From Neisseria subflava (GTDB lineage Bacteria; Pseudomonadota; Gammaproteobacteria; Burkholderiales; Neisseriaceae), in NCBI RefSeq assembly GCF_003044935.1, contig NZ_POXP01000002.1, forward strand, positions 62,001-126,000: DNA of 64,000 nt. The letters run 5' to 3'. Shown in pieces: positions 1 to 10,190 of the stretch. The position numbers and the translations under genes were made by a program. Each line of letters opens with the position of its first letter. Position 1 is the first letter of the stretch. The notes under the pieces were generated by a model. The model had not been told where the DNA came from, made no database searches, and worked only from the letters and a program-made list of their open reading frames with translations.

Positions 1-1749
1 GCCGGACACCTGCATCAGCTCGGCGAACAGCCTTTCCGGCGCGCGAAAGTCTGCGCTGTACAGGCTGCCGTCGGCGTTCAACACGATAACGAGGTTGAGC
101 CGCGCAAAATCATGGCCTTTGGCAAGCATCTGCGTGCCGATCAGAATGTCGATTTCGTTGTCGGCGATGCGGCGGTACAAATCCGCCCAGTCGTTTTTGT
201 GCGCCGTACTGTCCCTATCGACGCGGACGACGGCGGCCTTGGGCAGGAAGGTGCGCAGTGTTTCTTCGACGCGCTGCGTGCCGTGTCCGACGGCGGTCAG
301 GTCTTGGTTGCCGCAGTCGGGGCATTTGGACGGAATGGGTTCGCGGTGGTCGCAGTGGTGGCAGCGCAGTTGGCGGGCGCGTTGGTGCAGCACCATTTTG
401 GCGGAACAGTTTGGACAGCCGAAGGTATGACCGCAGTCGCCGCAAAACAGCGCGGGCGCAAAACCGCGCCGGTTGAGGTACACTAGCGACATACCTCCTG
501 CTTCAAAGTTCTGTTTCAAAAGCTGCAAGGCTTGCGGCGAGAAGCCGTTGTCGAGTTTCAGACGGCCTACGTTGAGGATATCCACTTGCGGCAGTTGCGC
601 GGAAGCATGGGCGCGCTCGGTCAGTTGCAGCAGGCAGTACGCGCCGCTTTGCGCCTTGTGCCAGCTCTCTAGGCTAGGCGTGGCGCTGCCCAATATGATG
701 GGACAGCCGCTCTGCTTCGCCCGCCACACCGCCAAATCACGGGCATGGTAGCGCAATTCGTTGTCCTGTTTGAACGAGCCGTCGTGTTCCTCATCGACCA
801 CAATCAGCCCGATATCAGGCAAAGGTGTGAACACCGCCAGCCGCGTGCCGATCACCAGCTTCGCCTGCCCCAACATGGCACGCAGATAATCCTGCGTGCG
901 CCTGCCTGCCGCCATCTGGCTGTGCAACACGGCGGTCGGCACGTCGGCAAAACGGTTTTCCACCCGCTTCAAAAGCTGCGGCGTGAGATTGATTTCTGGC
1001 AACAGAAACAACACCTGCCGCCCCTGCGCCAACACTTTCGCCATCGCATCGAAATACACCTCAGTCTTGCCGCTGCCGGTGATGCCGTACAGCAGAAACG
1101 GCTGAAATTTACCAAAGGCCGTCTGAATTTCATCGGAAGCCTTCTGCTGGTCGGCATTCAACACAAATTCAGAGTGCGAAGCCTGCCCATGGCACGACTC
1201 TAAAACGGACTTTGCCGCTTCCATCGTTTCAATCCAACCCTGCTTCGCCCAATCTTCGATTAACTTCGCCGCCTGCGCATTCACCTGCTTCAACGCCACC
1301 ATCGTCATCCCGCCCGACAGCAGCGCGCTCCACAAAGCCGCTTTTTTGTTGAACCGAGACGACGGCGGCGTTTGCGCCCTACCCGCTTCGTTCAAAGCGT
1401 AAAACAACGGCGGCTGCGGCATTTCCACCGCGCGCGTTTCCTTCAAACCCTGCGGCAATGCGGTAAATACTGCCTGCCCGGTCGGATAGTGGTAATAACG
1501 CGACGTAAACGCCAACAAATCACGCCAGCCTTGAGGCAACGGCTTTTCTTCCACAAAGGCCGTCTGAACGCTCAAAATCCGCGCCGTATCCATATCGGGC
1601 GCAATATCCGTTTCCCACACAATCCCAACAACGGTTTTATTGCGGAAAGGCACGAGTACCCGCGTTCCCGGAGGAAGCGGCTTGGAATAGGAATAAGTCA
1701 AAAGGCCGTCTGAAAGCGGCACGTTTACGGCAATACGGTGGTAGAACAT
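1..1749 (-). CDS. priA: Primosomal replication-restart helicase PriA (N-terminal 583 residues; 3' end outside window)
   Basis: PriA is the 3'-5' DNA helicase that recognises stalled forks and starts reloading of DnaB. The frame is open from the ATG at 1747-1749 to the left edge and begins MFYHRIAVNVPLSD. Going downstream it shows a Walker A GITGSGKTEVY near residue 220, a DEEH helicase box near 317, and a zinc region near 430-475 with paired CxxC motifs (CGDCG, CHHCD, CPDCG), as in PriA. The last residues in the window read YSADFRAPERLFAELMQVSG, the conserved stretch before the final helicase motif. About 150 residues should lie beyond the window, judging from the roughly 730-residue family length. 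Assignment is secure. Confidence 0.95.
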   Translation of the reverse strand, partial: MFYHRIAVNVPLSDGLLTYSYSKPLPPGTRVLVPFRNKTVVGIVWETDIAPDMDTARILSVQTAFVEEKPLPQGWRDLLAFTSRYYHYPTGQAVFTALPQGLKETRAVEMPQPPLFYALNEAGRAQTPPSSRFNKKAALWSALLSGGMTMVALKQVNAQAAKLIEDWAKQGWIETMEAAKSVLESCHGQASHSEFVLNADQQKASDEIQTAFGKFQPFLLYGITGSGKTEVYFDAMAKVLAQGRQVLFLLPEINLTPQLLKRVENRFADVPTAVLHSQMAAGRRTQDYLRAMLGQAKLVIGTRLAVFTPLPDIGLIVVDEEHDGSFKQDNELRYHARDLAVWRAKQSGCPIILGSATPSLESWHKAQSGAYCLLQLTERAHASAQLPQVDILNVGRLKLDNGFSPQALQLLKQNFEAGGMSLVYLNRRGFAPALFCGDCGHTFGCPNCSAKMVLHQRARQLRCHHCDHREPIPSKCPDCGNQDLTAVGHGTQRVEETLRTFLPKAAVVRVDRDSTAHKNDWADLYRRIADNEIDILIGTQMLAKGHDFARLNLVIVLNADGSLYSADFRAPERLFAELMQVSG

Positions 1750-1844
1750 ACAAACAATCAAATCATTTTTTCGTATTTTAACAGCCGAAAGCTATTTTCA
1801 GACGATAAATTGAGCCTCAATACAATGCAGGCATGACAGAGGTT

Positions 1845-1853
1845 TGATACAAT
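1845..1853 (+). promoter_or_regulatory. Extended -10 promoter candidate for dsbC
   Basis: TGATACAAT fits the extended -10 pattern TGnTAnAAT and lies about 30 bases before the dsbC start. No convincing -35 is present at 17 bases, which is tolerated when the TGn extension exists. Inference only. Confidence 0.4.
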
Positions 1854-1884
1854 ACCTTACTTTTAACACACGCAAGTCTCTCGC

Positions 1885-2676
1885 ATGAAAACCAAGTTAA
1901 TCAAAATCTTAACACCGTTTGCCGTCCTTCCTTTGTTGGCATGCGGTCAACCTGCCGTATCCAACGCCAACGCGGCGCCTGCACAGGCTGCCAAAGCGGA
2001 AGCGCCTGCCGACAAATCCGTTGCCGCTTCTTTGAAAGCACGTCTGGAAAAAGTCTATGCCGCCCAAGATTTGAAAGTTTTGAGCGTCAGTGAAACACCG
2101 ATTAAAGGCATTTATGAAGTTGTCGTCAGCGGCAAACAAATCATCTATACCGATGCCAAAGGCGACTATATGCTTGTTGGCGACCTCATCAACGTCAATA
2201 CGCGCCAAAGCATGACTGAAGAACGCGCCGCCGATTTGAACAAAATCGACTTCGCTTCCCTGCCTTTGGACAAAGCCATCAAAGAAGTACGCGGCAACGG
2301 CAAACTGAAAGTCGCTGTTTTCTCTGATCCGGACTGCCCGTACTGCAAACGCTTGGAGCATGAATTTGAAAAAATGACCGACATCACGATTTATACCTTC
2401 ATGATGCCGATTCCAAGCCTGCACCCTGATGCCGCGCGCAAAGCCGAGCTGTTATGGTGTCAGCCTAATCCGACTCAGGCATGGATCGACTGGATGCGCA
2501 AAGGCAAACTCCCAAGTGGCAAAGCAAACTGCGAAAACCCTGTTGCGGAAACCACTTCATTGGGCGAACAATTCGGCTTCAACGGCACGCCGACCCTGGT
2601 CTTTCCTAACGGCCGCAGCCAAAGTGGTTACAGCCCTATGCCTCACCTCAAAGAAATCATCGAGAAAAACCAGTAA
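1885..2676 (+). CDS. dsbC: Thiol:disulfide interchange protein DsbC (putative lipoprotein)
   Basis: A periplasmic disulfide isomerase that shuffles wrongly paired cysteines. The 263-residue protein starts with a signal peptide ending in LPLLAC, a lipobox, so Cys20 is probably lipidated and the enzyme membrane-anchored. A low-complexity Ala-rich linker (about residues 24-45) precedes the DsbC dimerisation domain. The thioredoxin-fold active site is FSDPDCPYCKR (about 149-160), and the cis-proline loop is FGFNGTPTLVF near 232-242. It is longer than E. coli DsbC (236) because of the N-terminal linker. It stands alone between divergent priA and convergent gpmA and is followed by its own terminator. 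Function is confident; lipidation is inferred from the motif. Confidence 0.93.
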   Translation: MKTKLIKILTPFAVLPLLACGQPAVSNANAAPAQAAKAEAPADKSVAASLKARLEKVYAAQDLKVLSVSETPIKGIYEVVVSGKQIIYTDAKGDYMLVGDLINVNTRQSMTEERAADLNKIDFASLPLDKAIKEVRGNGKLKVAVFSDPDCPYCKRLEHEFEKMTDITIYTFMMPIPSLHPDAARKAELLWCQPNPTQAWIDWMRKGKLPSGKANCENPVAETTSLGEQFGFNGTPTLVFPNGRSQSGYSPMPHLKEIIEKNQ

Positions 2677-2695
2677 TACAGGGTTTAATCTCCAT

Positions 2696-2721
2696 AAAGG
2701 ACGCTTTACGCGTCCTTTTTT
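2696..2721 (+). terminator. Intrinsic terminator of dsbC
   Basis: AGGACG and CGTCCT arms separated by CTTTACG, followed by a run of six T, begin 20 bases after the dsbC stop. Confidence 0.8.
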
Positions 2722-2772
2722 CATGTCGCCCGCCATCAACTGCCTTCAGACGGCCTCGATATAGACAAATAT

Positions 2773-2805
2773 AAAAAAAGGACGTGTCCAACACATCCTT
2801 TTTTT
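2773..2805 (-). terminator. Intrinsic terminator of gpmA (probably bidirectional)
   Basis: A stem of AGGACGTGT against ACACATCCT with one G-T pair and a three-base loop. It is flanked by A-runs on one side and T-runs on the other, just beyond the gpmA stop. Confidence 0.75.
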
Positions 2806-2813
2806 CCTTTACC

Positions 2814-3497
2814 TTACAGGTAGAATTTTTCAATCACTTTCAGGTTTTCATCCAATTTGTACACCAACGGCTGACCTGTTGGGATTTCCAAGCCCATGAT
2901 GTCTTCGTCGGAAATGCCTTCGATGTGTTTAGCCAACGCACGCAGGGAGTTGCCGTGTGCCGCAACCAATACACGTTTGCCGCTCAAGATGGCCGGAGCG
3001 ATTTGGTCTTCCCAGAAAGGCAGGACGCGCTCGAGGGTAACTTTGAGGTTTTCACCATCAGGAATAACATCGCTAGGCAGGTTGGCATAGCGGCGGTCGT
3101 TGTGGGCGGAGTGAGGGTCTTTAGGATCAAGCAGAGGAGGCAGGGTGTCGTAGCTGCGGCGCCAAATGTGGACTTGCTCGTCGCCGTATTTTTCTGCGGT
3201 TTGTTTTTTATCCATACCTTGCAGCTGACCGTAGTGGCGCTCGTTCAAACGCCATGATTTGATTTGTGGAACAAACAGTTGGTCGGATTCTTCCAAAACA
3301 ATGTTACAGGTTTTGATGGCACGGGTCAGAACGGAGGTAAAGGCGATGTCGAATTCATAGCCTTTTTCTTTCAGCTTTTTACCTGCTGCTGTGGCTTCTG
3401 CCAAACCTTGCTCGCTCAGCTTGACGTCGCGCCAGCCGGTGAAAAGGTTTTTCGCGTTCCATTCGCTTTGTCCGTGACGGATGAATACTAATTTCAT
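2814..3497 (-). CDS. gpmA: 2,3-bisphosphoglycerate-dependent phosphoglycerate mutase
   Basis: Glycolytic enzyme interconverting 3- and 2-phosphoglycerate through a phosphohistidine. The 227-residue protein starts [14 protein letters not shown], which contains the RHG phosphohistidine motif (His8). It also has [14 protein letters not shown] and the second catalytic histidine in [11 protein letters not shown] near 180-190. The start is the ATG at 3497, because GGAG lies 8 bases upstream; a TTG five codons further out overlaps that ribosome site. Upstream, a TGCTATAAA extended -10 (3532-3540 on the minus strand) is a likely promoter. The gene is convergent with dsbC. Confidence 0.95.
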   Translation of the reverse strand: MKLVFIRHGQSEWNAKNLFTGWRDVKLSEQGLAEATAAGKKLKEKGYEFDIAFTSVLTRAIKTCNIVLEESDQLFVPQIKSWRLNERHYGQLQGMDKKQTAEKYGDEQVHIWRRSYDTLPPLLDPKDPHSAHNDRRYANLPSDVIPDGENLKVTLERVLPFWEDQIAPAILSGKRVLVAAHGNSLRALAKHIEGISDEDIMGLEIPTGQPLVYKLDENLKVIEKFYL

Positions 3498-3531
3498 GAT
3501 TGTTTGCTCCAATGAAGTTTGGGAAAAGGTA

Positions 3532-3540
3532 TTTATAGCA
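3532..3540 (-). promoter_or_regulatory. Extended -10 promoter candidate for gpmA
   Basis: On the minus strand the sequence reads TGCTATAAA, about 35 bases before the gpmA ATG. No clear -35 was found. Confidence 0.45.
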
Positions 3541-3599
3541 CACTTTGCCGCCGCGCTGATAACGTCGGCGGTTTCTTTTGATATGTTGCAAATTTGCTT

Positions 3600-4352
3600 C
3601 TAGTCTTCAGACGGCCTTGTCGGAAGGTAAACGTCAAAACGCGTGCTTTTGCCTGTGTATTGATAAGCAGGTTTGCGCCCGTCAAGAAATTCGCCCAAGC
3701 GCGGGCGTTTGACGACAATGCGCTTTTTGGCGGTATTCAACGCTGCGTCCAACAACTCGGCTTCGTCTTGTGCCGCGCCGACCAAGTCGTGGAAATAGGC
3801 CATTTCTTTTTTCACGGCGGCGGTTTTGCGGCGTTCCGGGTACATCGGGTCGAGGTACACCACATCGGGTCTGCCTTTTTGCGCGGCCAATTTCTGCATT
3901 AAATCAACGGCATTGCCGAAATGCAAAGTAATGCGTTGGGCAATCTCCCGTGTCTCTTCACTTTGCCCCGCCCTGTTGAGGCCGTCTGAAAGTAGACAGG
4001 CAACGGCAGGATTTTGTTCAAAAGTGTGTACCTTCAAACCCAACGAGGCAAGCACAAAACTGTCGCGCCCCAGTCCGCCGGTAGCGTCCCAGACAGTCGG
4101 TTGTACAGTATGGTTGACGGCTTTGGCAATCAACTCGCCTCCGCCTTTAGTTCGCCGATAATGGGCGGCACCGCCATCAAAATCAACGCGAACACGGCCT
4201 TTTTCACCGGCGCGGCACAAACTGATGCCGCTTTCGTAAGCAATAAGGAAACTGCCTTCTTCAGGCTGCCGATCAATAACGGTCAGCCTGAAAGGTGCAG
4301 CAAGGCTGCGAAGTTCGGCAGATGCGGTTTCGTCAAAATAAATCTTGTACAT
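3600..4352 (-). CDS. rsmJ: 16S rRNA (guanine-1516-N2) methyltransferase RsmJ
   Basis: SAM-dependent enzyme that methylates G1516 of 16S rRNA. In the 250-residue protein, WDATGGLGRDSFVLASLG (about 88-105) is the SAM-binding motif I. VVYLDPMYPERRK (about 164-176) is the DPMYP substrate and catalytic motif characteristic of the YhiQ/RsmJ family. The C-terminus ends in an uptake-sequence-encoded stretch, with the complement of GCCGTCTGAA at about 3606. It lies in tandem behind pilR and ahead of gpmA on the same strand. Confidence 0.9.
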   Translation of the reverse strand: MYKIYFDETASAELRSLAAPFRLTVIDRQPEEGSFLIAYESGISLCRAGEKGRVRVDFDGGAAHYRRTKGGGELIAKAVNHTVQPTVWDATGGLGRDSFVLASLGLKVHTFEQNPAVACLLSDGLNRAGQSEETREIAQRITLHFGNAVDLMQKLAAQKGRPDVVYLDPMYPERRKTAAVKKEMAYFHDLVGAAQDEAELLDAALNTAKKRIVVKRPRLGEFLDGRKPAYQYTGKSTRFDVYLPTRPSED

Positions 4353-4400
4353 AAGGCTTATGTTTCAGACGGCCTTGAAAACTTGGGCCGTCTGAACGTT

Positions 4401-6029
4401 TTAATTGATGTCCAAGCGTTCCATGCGGTAGCGCATAGAGCGGAAGCTGATGCCCAAAAGCTTGGCGGCTTGGGTACGGTTGTAACGGGTTTGCTGCAAG
4501 GCCTGCTCGATGATACTGCGTTCCACTTGGTCAAGGTAATCCTGTATCTGCATGGTACGCGGATCAAACGGTGGAATGGGGCTGTGATTGAGCGTAGTTT
4601 CACGCGCGTCAGGTTCGGCAATATCGTCAAAGGAGAAGCCGCTGCGTTCAGCCTTAACCTGTGGGGCGTTTTGAATCTGCAAGTCGTCCACTTGTATCAC
4701 TTGACCGACCGTCAATGCAACGGCGCGTTCGAGGATATTTTCCAACTCGCGGAAGTTGCCGGGGTAGCTGTAATGCAACAGGGCTTCTTGGGCTTTCGGG
4801 CTGAGTTTGTAGGTTTGATTGCCGTGACGGTGTTTATACAGCAGATACAGAATCAGCGCGCCCAAGTCTTCGCGCATTTCACGTAAAGGCGGCATGTGCA
4901 GGGTGACAACGTTGAGGCGGTAATACAAGTCCTGACGGAATGCACCGCTTTCAACCAAGGCTTCGAGGTTTTTGTGGGTTGCACAAATAATGCGCACATC
5001 CACAAAGGTTTCCCGCGCATCGCCGATACGGCGCACGGCTTTTTCTTGAATGGCGCGCAGGAGTTTGACCTGCATGGCAAGCGGCAAATCGGCAACTTCG
5101 TCAAGGAACAAAGTGCCGCCGTCAGCGTGTTGGAAAAAGCCGAGACGGTCTTGATCTGCGCCGGTAAAACTGCCTTTTTTGTAGCCGAAAAACTCGCTTT
5201 CCATCAGGTTTTCAGGAATGGCTCCGCAGTTGACGGCAATAAACGGTTTGTCGGCGCGGTCGGACAGCTCGTGAATCGTGCGCGCCGCCTGCTCTTTACC
5301 CGTACCGGACTCGCCGGAGATATAAACGGGAACAAGGCTGTGGGCCAATCTGCGAATCAGGTGGCGTACTTCGACCATTTGCGGCGAAGTACCCAACAGG
5401 CGCGGCATATCGTCCTCGCCTTCCAATATAGGTGCATCTTGTTGCAGAGCAGGATTGATGCTGCCGGCCGAAAAACGCTCTTTTAAGGAATTGAGCCCTT
5501 CCGGAACAGTCAAAGGCCGGTTAAATTCACTCTGTACGCTCTTAGGAGGCGTAACAACAGGCTTGGCCGGCTGAGGTTCAGGTTTATACAGGGCAGCAGA
5601 AACAGGCGCAGGCTGCAATTTGACTTTTTCAGACGGCGTGGGTTCGGCAGTATTATCGGAAACCGATACTGCCGATTTAACCAATGAACGCAACTGCGAC
5701 AGCGTAATCGGTTTTTGCAGATAATCAAACGCCCCCGCTTTCAAGGCTTCAACGGCTTGGTCGGCATTGCCGAAAGCCGTAATCACGGCGACGGGCGTGT
5801 CGAGCATCAATTCGTCGATGTATTGAACCACCTCGAGGCCGGAGCCGTCAGGCATACGCATATCGGTCAACACCAGCGAATAATCGTTGTTGTCCAGCTT
5901 GTCTTTAGCCTCTTCAACACCAGCCGCAGTATCGACACGCAGACCCATTTTCATCAGGGTCATTTCCATCAGGTCGCGGATGTCTGCCTCGTCATCGACA
6001 ACCAAAACCGGCTCTTGCAATTTATTCAT
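4401..6029 (-). CDS. pilR: PilR-type NtrC-family response regulator (sigma-54 activator)
   Basis: DNA-binding activator that opens sigma-54 promoters. The 542-residue protein has a receiver domain (1-110) with phospho-acceptor Asp56 in LVLTDMRMPDG and Lys106. A Pro-rich linker follows, then an AAA+ domain with Walker A GESGTGKE (239-246), the sigma-54 contact loop GSFTGA (286-291, a variant of GAFTGA) and Walker B GGTLFLDEV (304-312). A Fis-type helix-turn-helix with NRTQAAKLLGIS lies at the C-terminus. It overlaps the kinase gene by 8 bases (ATGAATAA), so the two are translationally coupled. A full-length rpoN at 16.6 kb supplies the partner sigma factor. PilR is the best name by order and length; direct pilin control is inferred. 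Confidence 0.88.
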   Translation of the reverse strand: MNKLQEPVLVVDDEADIRDLMEMTLMKMGLRVDTAAGVEEAKDKLDNNDYSLVLTDMRMPDGSGLEVVQYIDELMLDTPVAVITAFGNADQAVEALKAGAFDYLQKPITLSQLRSLVKSAVSVSDNTAEPTPSEKVKLQPAPVSAALYKPEPQPAKPVVTPPKSVQSEFNRPLTVPEGLNSLKERFSAGSINPALQQDAPILEGEDDMPRLLGTSPQMVEVRHLIRRLAHSLVPVYISGESGTGKEQAARTIHELSDRADKPFIAVNCGAIPENLMESEFFGYKKGSFTGADQDRLGFFQHADGGTLFLDEVADLPLAMQVKLLRAIQEKAVRRIGDARETFVDVRIICATHKNLEALVESGAFRQDLYYRLNVVTLHMPPLREMREDLGALILYLLYKHRHGNQTYKLSPKAQEALLHYSYPGNFRELENILERAVALTVGQVIQVDDLQIQNAPQVKAERSGFSFDDIAEPDARETTLNHSPIPPFDPRTMQIQDYLDQVERSIIEQALQQTRYNRTQAAKLLGISFRSMRYRMERLDIN

Positions 6030-7608
6030 CCTGCGCTTGCTCCTTCGGTAAAATCAATTCAAACCCGTTCATTTCAGGGTGATAATGCAGCTGCCCCATA
6101 TTGGCGTGTGCCAACTCGCGTGCGACGTAAAGTCCCAAGCCGGTGCCTTGTTTTTCGGTGGTGTAAAACGGCTCAAACAAATGATTTCGTACATCCGGCG
6201 GCACGCCTTTGCCGTTGTCCGCCACGACGATGGAAATATGCATCCTGCCGCTAGAGCGGATAAGAACGGTAATGGCGTTTTCGTCCTGACGGCTGTGTCG
6301 CCAAGCGTTGTTGCACAAGTTCCACATCACTTGCTGCAAGTGCATGGAGTCGACCAATACGGTCAGGTTGTTGCCGTCCATATTCATGCGCAGACAGCCG
6401 ATGGCATCGGGATTATTCAAGGTAAATTCCTGCTTAAACTCCAACCAGAATTTCATCAGATTAATCGGCTGGCGGCTGATGTTGTCTCGTTTGTTAAGCA
6501 GGGATACGTCTTCCAACATCTTGTCGATACGTTGGATATTGCTGTCGATGATGTTGTAGAGCTTGGCCTTGAGCGGATCTGCCTCATCGCCCTCTTGCAA
6601 CAAATCGCTGGCATGACGGATGGCGGACATCGGGTTACGGATTTCGTGGGCAAGGTTGGCAGTCAACTGTCCGAGCGAAGTCAGCTTGGTGGACATGGCC
6701 TCTGCAGCCACTTCACGCAATGAGCGGACGTACAGCATCAGCAGCTCGGTTTGCTCCTGAATCAGCGGAACGGCTCGGACGTGCATGGCGTGTTGGAAAA
6801 TATGGATATCGGTTTCAAAAGGTTTGTCGGGTTGGCGCTGCCAGCGGGCCACCAGTTCGCCGAACACGATTTCCTGCTGATCGATAATCAGGCTGGGAAA
6901 ATAGATTTTTGCCTGTTTGTTAAACAGCCACACGCGTTGGGTCGCATCAATCACCACAACCGCTTCCTGTACTCGGTTCAAAACCAAATGGTTCAAACCG
7001 CTGATACGGCGGTAGGCCAGTTGATGGCGGCTGGCGGACTCTGTGGCCTGTTCGAGATAACGGGCGGCAAACGAGGTCAGCATCGCCACCAGATAGCTGG
7101 CGCCGATCAGCATTAAAGAATTCGCCATTGATTTCGCGTCCCAATTAAACGAATCGAAACGCATACTGCCGTCTAAAAACAGGTTCAAAATAAACAACAT
7201 TGCCGTATAGCCTGCATACAGCATAGGATAGTGGCCATAACTGAGTAGACACGACGTGGCCACAAACGGCAAAACCAAAATCCCGAAACCGGAAGCCGTA
7301 CCGCCGGAGATATACACCAAAACCATCATCATGGTGATGTCGACCACGGCACTGGCATTGGGCAAATCCAAAGACTGCCACTGCCAGCCCGGACGGAACA
7401 CGGAAAGCATAATCAGGAAGAAATACAGCGTTACCCAGATATAAAACTCAACGTCCGGCAACGAAACGCCAATCAGGTTGCCGCCTGTGTAGCTGCCGAA
7501 AGCGTGCAAAACCAAAAGCGGTAAGACGATGGCTATTCGGGCAATGTTGATGACGCCGGGAATTCGCTCCCTCAGATTACCCAGCTCTTGAAGATTGGCT
7601 CTGTTCAT
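6022..7608 (-). CDS. pilS: PilS-type membrane sensor histidine kinase
   Basis: Kinase partner of the downstream PilR-type regulator. The 528-residue protein has about six hydrophobic segments in residues 20-185, then a PAS-like region (about 205-295). The dimerisation/phospho-acceptor helix carries His321 in LTANLAHEIRNPMSA. The ATPase domain shows an N box NLCNNAWRHS, a G1 box DNGKGVPP and a G2 box GTGLGLYVA. The chosen ATG (7606-7608) has AAAGGT upstream; another ATG nine codons earlier cannot be excluded. It overlaps pilR by 8 bases. The multi-helix N-terminus matches PilS rather than periplasmic-sensor kinases such as EnvZ. Confidence 0.88.
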   Translation of the reverse strand: MNRANLQELGNLRERIPGVINIARIAIVLPLLVLHAFGSYTGGNLIGVSLPDVEFYIWVTLYFFLIMLSVFRPGWQWQSLDLPNASAVVDITMMMVLVYISGGTASGFGILVLPFVATSCLLSYGHYPMLYAGYTAMLFILNLFLDGSMRFDSFNWDAKSMANSLMLIGASYLVAMLTSFAARYLEQATESASRHQLAYRRISGLNHLVLNRVQEAVVVIDATQRVWLFNKQAKIYFPSLIIDQQEIVFGELVARWQRQPDKPFETDIHIFQHAMHVRAVPLIQEQTELLMLYVRSLREVAAEAMSTKLTSLGQLTANLAHEIRNPMSAIRHASDLLQEGDEADPLKAKLYNIIDSNIQRIDKMLEDVSLLNKRDNISRQPINLMKFWLEFKQEFTLNNPDAIGCLRMNMDGNNLTVLVDSMHLQQVMWNLCNNAWRHSRQDENAITVLIRSSGRMHISIVVADNGKGVPPDVRNHLFEPFYTTEKQGTGLGLYVARELAHANMGQLHYHPEMNGFELILPKEQAQDE

Positions 7609-7678
7609 AAGTGAACCTTTTTTATTTTCATGCAATGTCGTAGTAAATTTAATTTATTTGAATATATTTGTTCTTGTT

Positions 7679-9982
7679 TCAGGACAAACTTTTCAGACGG
7701 CCTGATATTTCCAATACCTTGCCTTTTTTACCGCGTTTACCGTCAATATCGGCAATCCGCAGTTTTTCCTGATGCTCGGCGCCGCGTCGGCCGACCGATA
7801 CAACGGTAAACTCAGGAGAGGTCGTCACCATAATGTGTTCCAAAGATGCACCCTCAGCCAACGACATCAGCTGCAAACCGCGGCCTTTAGGCATGACTTT
7901 GAGTTCGCCGATGGAAAACGCCAAGAGACGGTGGTCGCTGCTGGCCAGTACGACTTTGCAGTCGGGATTGATCAGCGAAGAAGCATAGACGGCAACTGGC
8001 GGCAGGACGGTTTCGTCGCTGTCCACGGTCATGACCACTTTACCCGCTTTCACTCGCCCGACCATATCGGCCAACTTGGTGATAAAACCGTAGCCGCCGC
8101 TGCCTGAAAGCAAGTAATGCTGTTCGGGCTGACCGGTGAGCATGGCGACGGGTTTTGCACCGTTTTGCAGCTCGATTAAGGATGAAACCGGCACGCCGTC
8201 GCCGCGTCCGCCGGGGATTTCGGCGGCATCGAGCGTGTAGGTTCTGCCCAATGAATCCAGGATGACGACGGGTAAAACAGTGCGGCCTTCGAGGGTTTGT
8301 TTGAGGCGGTCGCCTTCTTTGAACGCGGTTTGGCTCAAATCAAGGTTGTGTCCGGCGCGGCTGCGTATCCAGCCTTTTTCCGACAAAATCAGCGTGATGG
8401 GTTCGTCGGCGGTGGTTTGAGTCAACACGGCGCGTCCAGCCTCTTCCACCAGTGTGCGGCGTGCGTCGCCGAACTGCTTCATGTCCGCCTGCATCTCTTT
8501 GATAATCAGCTTGCGTTTTTCGTTTTCGTCGCCCAAAAGGATATTCAGACGTCCTTGTTCTTCGCGCAACTCGTTCAATTCTTTTTCGAGTTTGAAACCT
8601 TCCAAACGCGCCAACTGGCGCAGGCGGATTTCCAAAATGTCTTCGGCTTGGATTTCGGTCAGCCCGAACGCTGCCATCAAATCGGTTTTCGGGTCGTCTG
8701 ACTCGCGGATGACTTTAATCACTTCGTCAATGTGCAGAAAGACTTTCAGACGGCCTTCAAGGATGTGCAGCCGTTTTTCCACTTGGTTCAAACGGAATTT
8801 CAGACGGCGTGTTACGGTCACGACGCGGAAATCCAGCCATTCCTGCAAAATCGTTTTCAGATTTTTCTGCGCAGGGCGGTTGTCCAAACCCATCATCACC
8901 AAGTTCATGGACACATTGCCTTCCAGCGAAGTTTGCGCCATCAGCGTGTTGATGAAGGTATCCGTATCGATGCGGCTGGATTTCGGCTCGAACACCAGTC
9001 GCACGGGATGTTCGCCATCTGACTCGTCGCGCACGCGGTCGATTAAATCCAGCATCAGCTTTTTGGTGTTGAGCTGGTCTTGGTTCAGCTGCTTTTTACC
9101 CGCTTTCGGTTTCGGGTTGGTCTGCTCTTCAATTTCGGCAAGGATTTTGGCGGAGTTGGCGTTCGGCGGCAGCTCGGTCACAATCACGCGCCATTGCCCG
9201 CGCGCCAGCTTCTCAATTTCGTAACGTGCACGCACGCGCACACTGCCTTTACCGGTTTCGTAAATCCGGCGCAATTCATCCGCCGGCGTAATGATTTGAC
9301 CGCCGCCGGCAAAGTCGGGCGCAGGGATATATTGCATCAGGTCGGCGGTTTCCAGCGACGGTTTTTTTAACAGCGCAATCGCCGCCTGCGTGACTTCGTT
9401 CAAATTGTGCGACGGAATTTCGGTCGCCATGCCCACCGCAATGCCCGACGCGCCGTTGAGCAACACCATAGGCAAACGGGCGGGCAGGTGCAGCGGCTCG
9501 TCAAACGCGCCGTCGTAGTTCGGCACAAAATCTACCGTCCCCTGATTGATTTCGGACAACAGCAATTCCGCAATCGGCGTCAGTCGCGCTTCGGTGTAAC
9601 GCATCGCCGCCGCTCCGTCGCCGTCGCGCGAACCGAAGTTGCCGATGCCGTCGATTAAGGGATAGCGCAAGGTAAAATCCTGCGCCATTCGCACCATCGC
9701 TTCATAGGCGGAACTGTCGCCGTGCGGGTGGTATTTACCCAAAATTTCGCCGACCACGCGCGCCGATTTCACCGGCTTCGCCCCCGCCGTCAAACCCATA
9801 TCGCGCATGGCAAACAAAATACGCCGTTGTACAGGCTTTTGGCCGTCTGAAACTTCAGGCAGCGCGCGGCCTTTGACCACGCTCATGGCGTATTCGAGAT
9901 AGGCGCGTTCGGCGTATTGACCTAACAGCAGGTAGTCTTCGCCGATAGGAGATGGGCTTGGAGCGGAAATGTGTTCTGTCAT
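7679..9982 (-). CDS. parC: DNA topoisomerase IV subunit A
   Basis: The subunit of topoisomerase IV that cuts and rejoins DNA; it decatenates sister chromosomes together with ParE, which is not in the window. The 767-residue protein has the catalytic tyrosine in [10 protein letters not shown] (Tyr129). Its helix-4 region [18 protein letters not shown] holds Asp89, Ser90, Ser91 and Glu94, which correspond to the gonococcal quinolone positions 86, 87, 88 and 91. All four are the susceptible residues. A C-terminal domain with degenerate GyrA-like repeats follows from about residue 500. It has its own upstream region and is followed 70 bases later by pilS on the same strand. Confidence 0.95.
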   Translation of the reverse strand: MTEHISAPSPSPIGEDYLLLGQYAERAYLEYAMSVVKGRALPEVSDGQKPVQRRILFAMRDMGLTAGAKPVKSARVVGEILGKYHPHGDSSAYEAMVRMAQDFTLRYPLIDGIGNFGSRDGDGAAAMRYTEARLTPIAELLLSEINQGTVDFVPNYDGAFDEPLHLPARLPMVLLNGASGIAVGMATEIPSHNLNEVTQAAIALLKKPSLETADLMQYIPAPDFAGGGQIITPADELRRIYETGKGSVRVRARYEIEKLARGQWRVIVTELPPNANSAKILAEIEEQTNPKPKAGKKQLNQDQLNTKKLMLDLIDRVRDESDGEHPVRLVFEPKSSRIDTDTFINTLMAQTSLEGNVSMNLVMMGLDNRPAQKNLKTILQEWLDFRVVTVTRRLKFRLNQVEKRLHILEGRLKVFLHIDEVIKVIRESDDPKTDLMAAFGLTEIQAEDILEIRLRQLARLEGFKLEKELNELREEQGRLNILLGDENEKRKLIIKEMQADMKQFGDARRTLVEEAGRAVLTQTTADEPITLILSEKGWIRSRAGHNLDLSQTAFKEGDRLKQTLEGRTVLPVVILDSLGRTYTLDAAEIPGGRGDGVPVSSLIELQNGAKPVAMLTGQPEQHYLLSGSGGYGFITKLADMVGRVKAGKVVMTVDSDETVLPPVAVYASSLINPDCKVVLASSDHRLLAFSIGELKVMPKGRGLQLMSLAEGASLEHIMVTTSPEFTVVSVGRRGAEHQEKLRIADIDGKRGKKGKVLEISGRLKSLS

Positions 9983-10121
9983 CAGGATGGTAAAACGAAA
10001 TAAATTAAAGGAGGATATTGTAAAGCAAAATCGGTAGTCATAGCCAATTTGAGTGATGAACGGTAGTGCAACGACAATAAGGCTTGCCGAATCAGGTCAG
10101 CAAATGGAATCCGTTTCTGCC

Positions 10122-10165
10122 AAAAAGGCCGTCTGAAACCATTTCATGTTTCAGACGGCCTTTTC
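10122..10165 (-). terminator. Inverted DUS pair acting as terminator of the MFS gene
   Basis: AAAAGGCCGTCTGAAAC and its complement are separated by about ten bases, with T-runs outside the stem on both strands. It lies just past the stop of the sugar transporter and upstream of parC. Confidence 0.75.
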
Positions 10166-10190
10166 ATTTTGGTTTTAAATCAAAACTTCG

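Noticed and set aside
2744..2760. Single DUS copies treated as terminators
   Set aside because: Lone DUS without an inverted partner cannot fold; only paired copies were listed as hairpins.
9715..9760. Quinolone-resistance change in parC
   Set aside because: The positions matching gonococcal 86, 87, 88 and 91 are the susceptible Asp, Ser, Ser and Glu.
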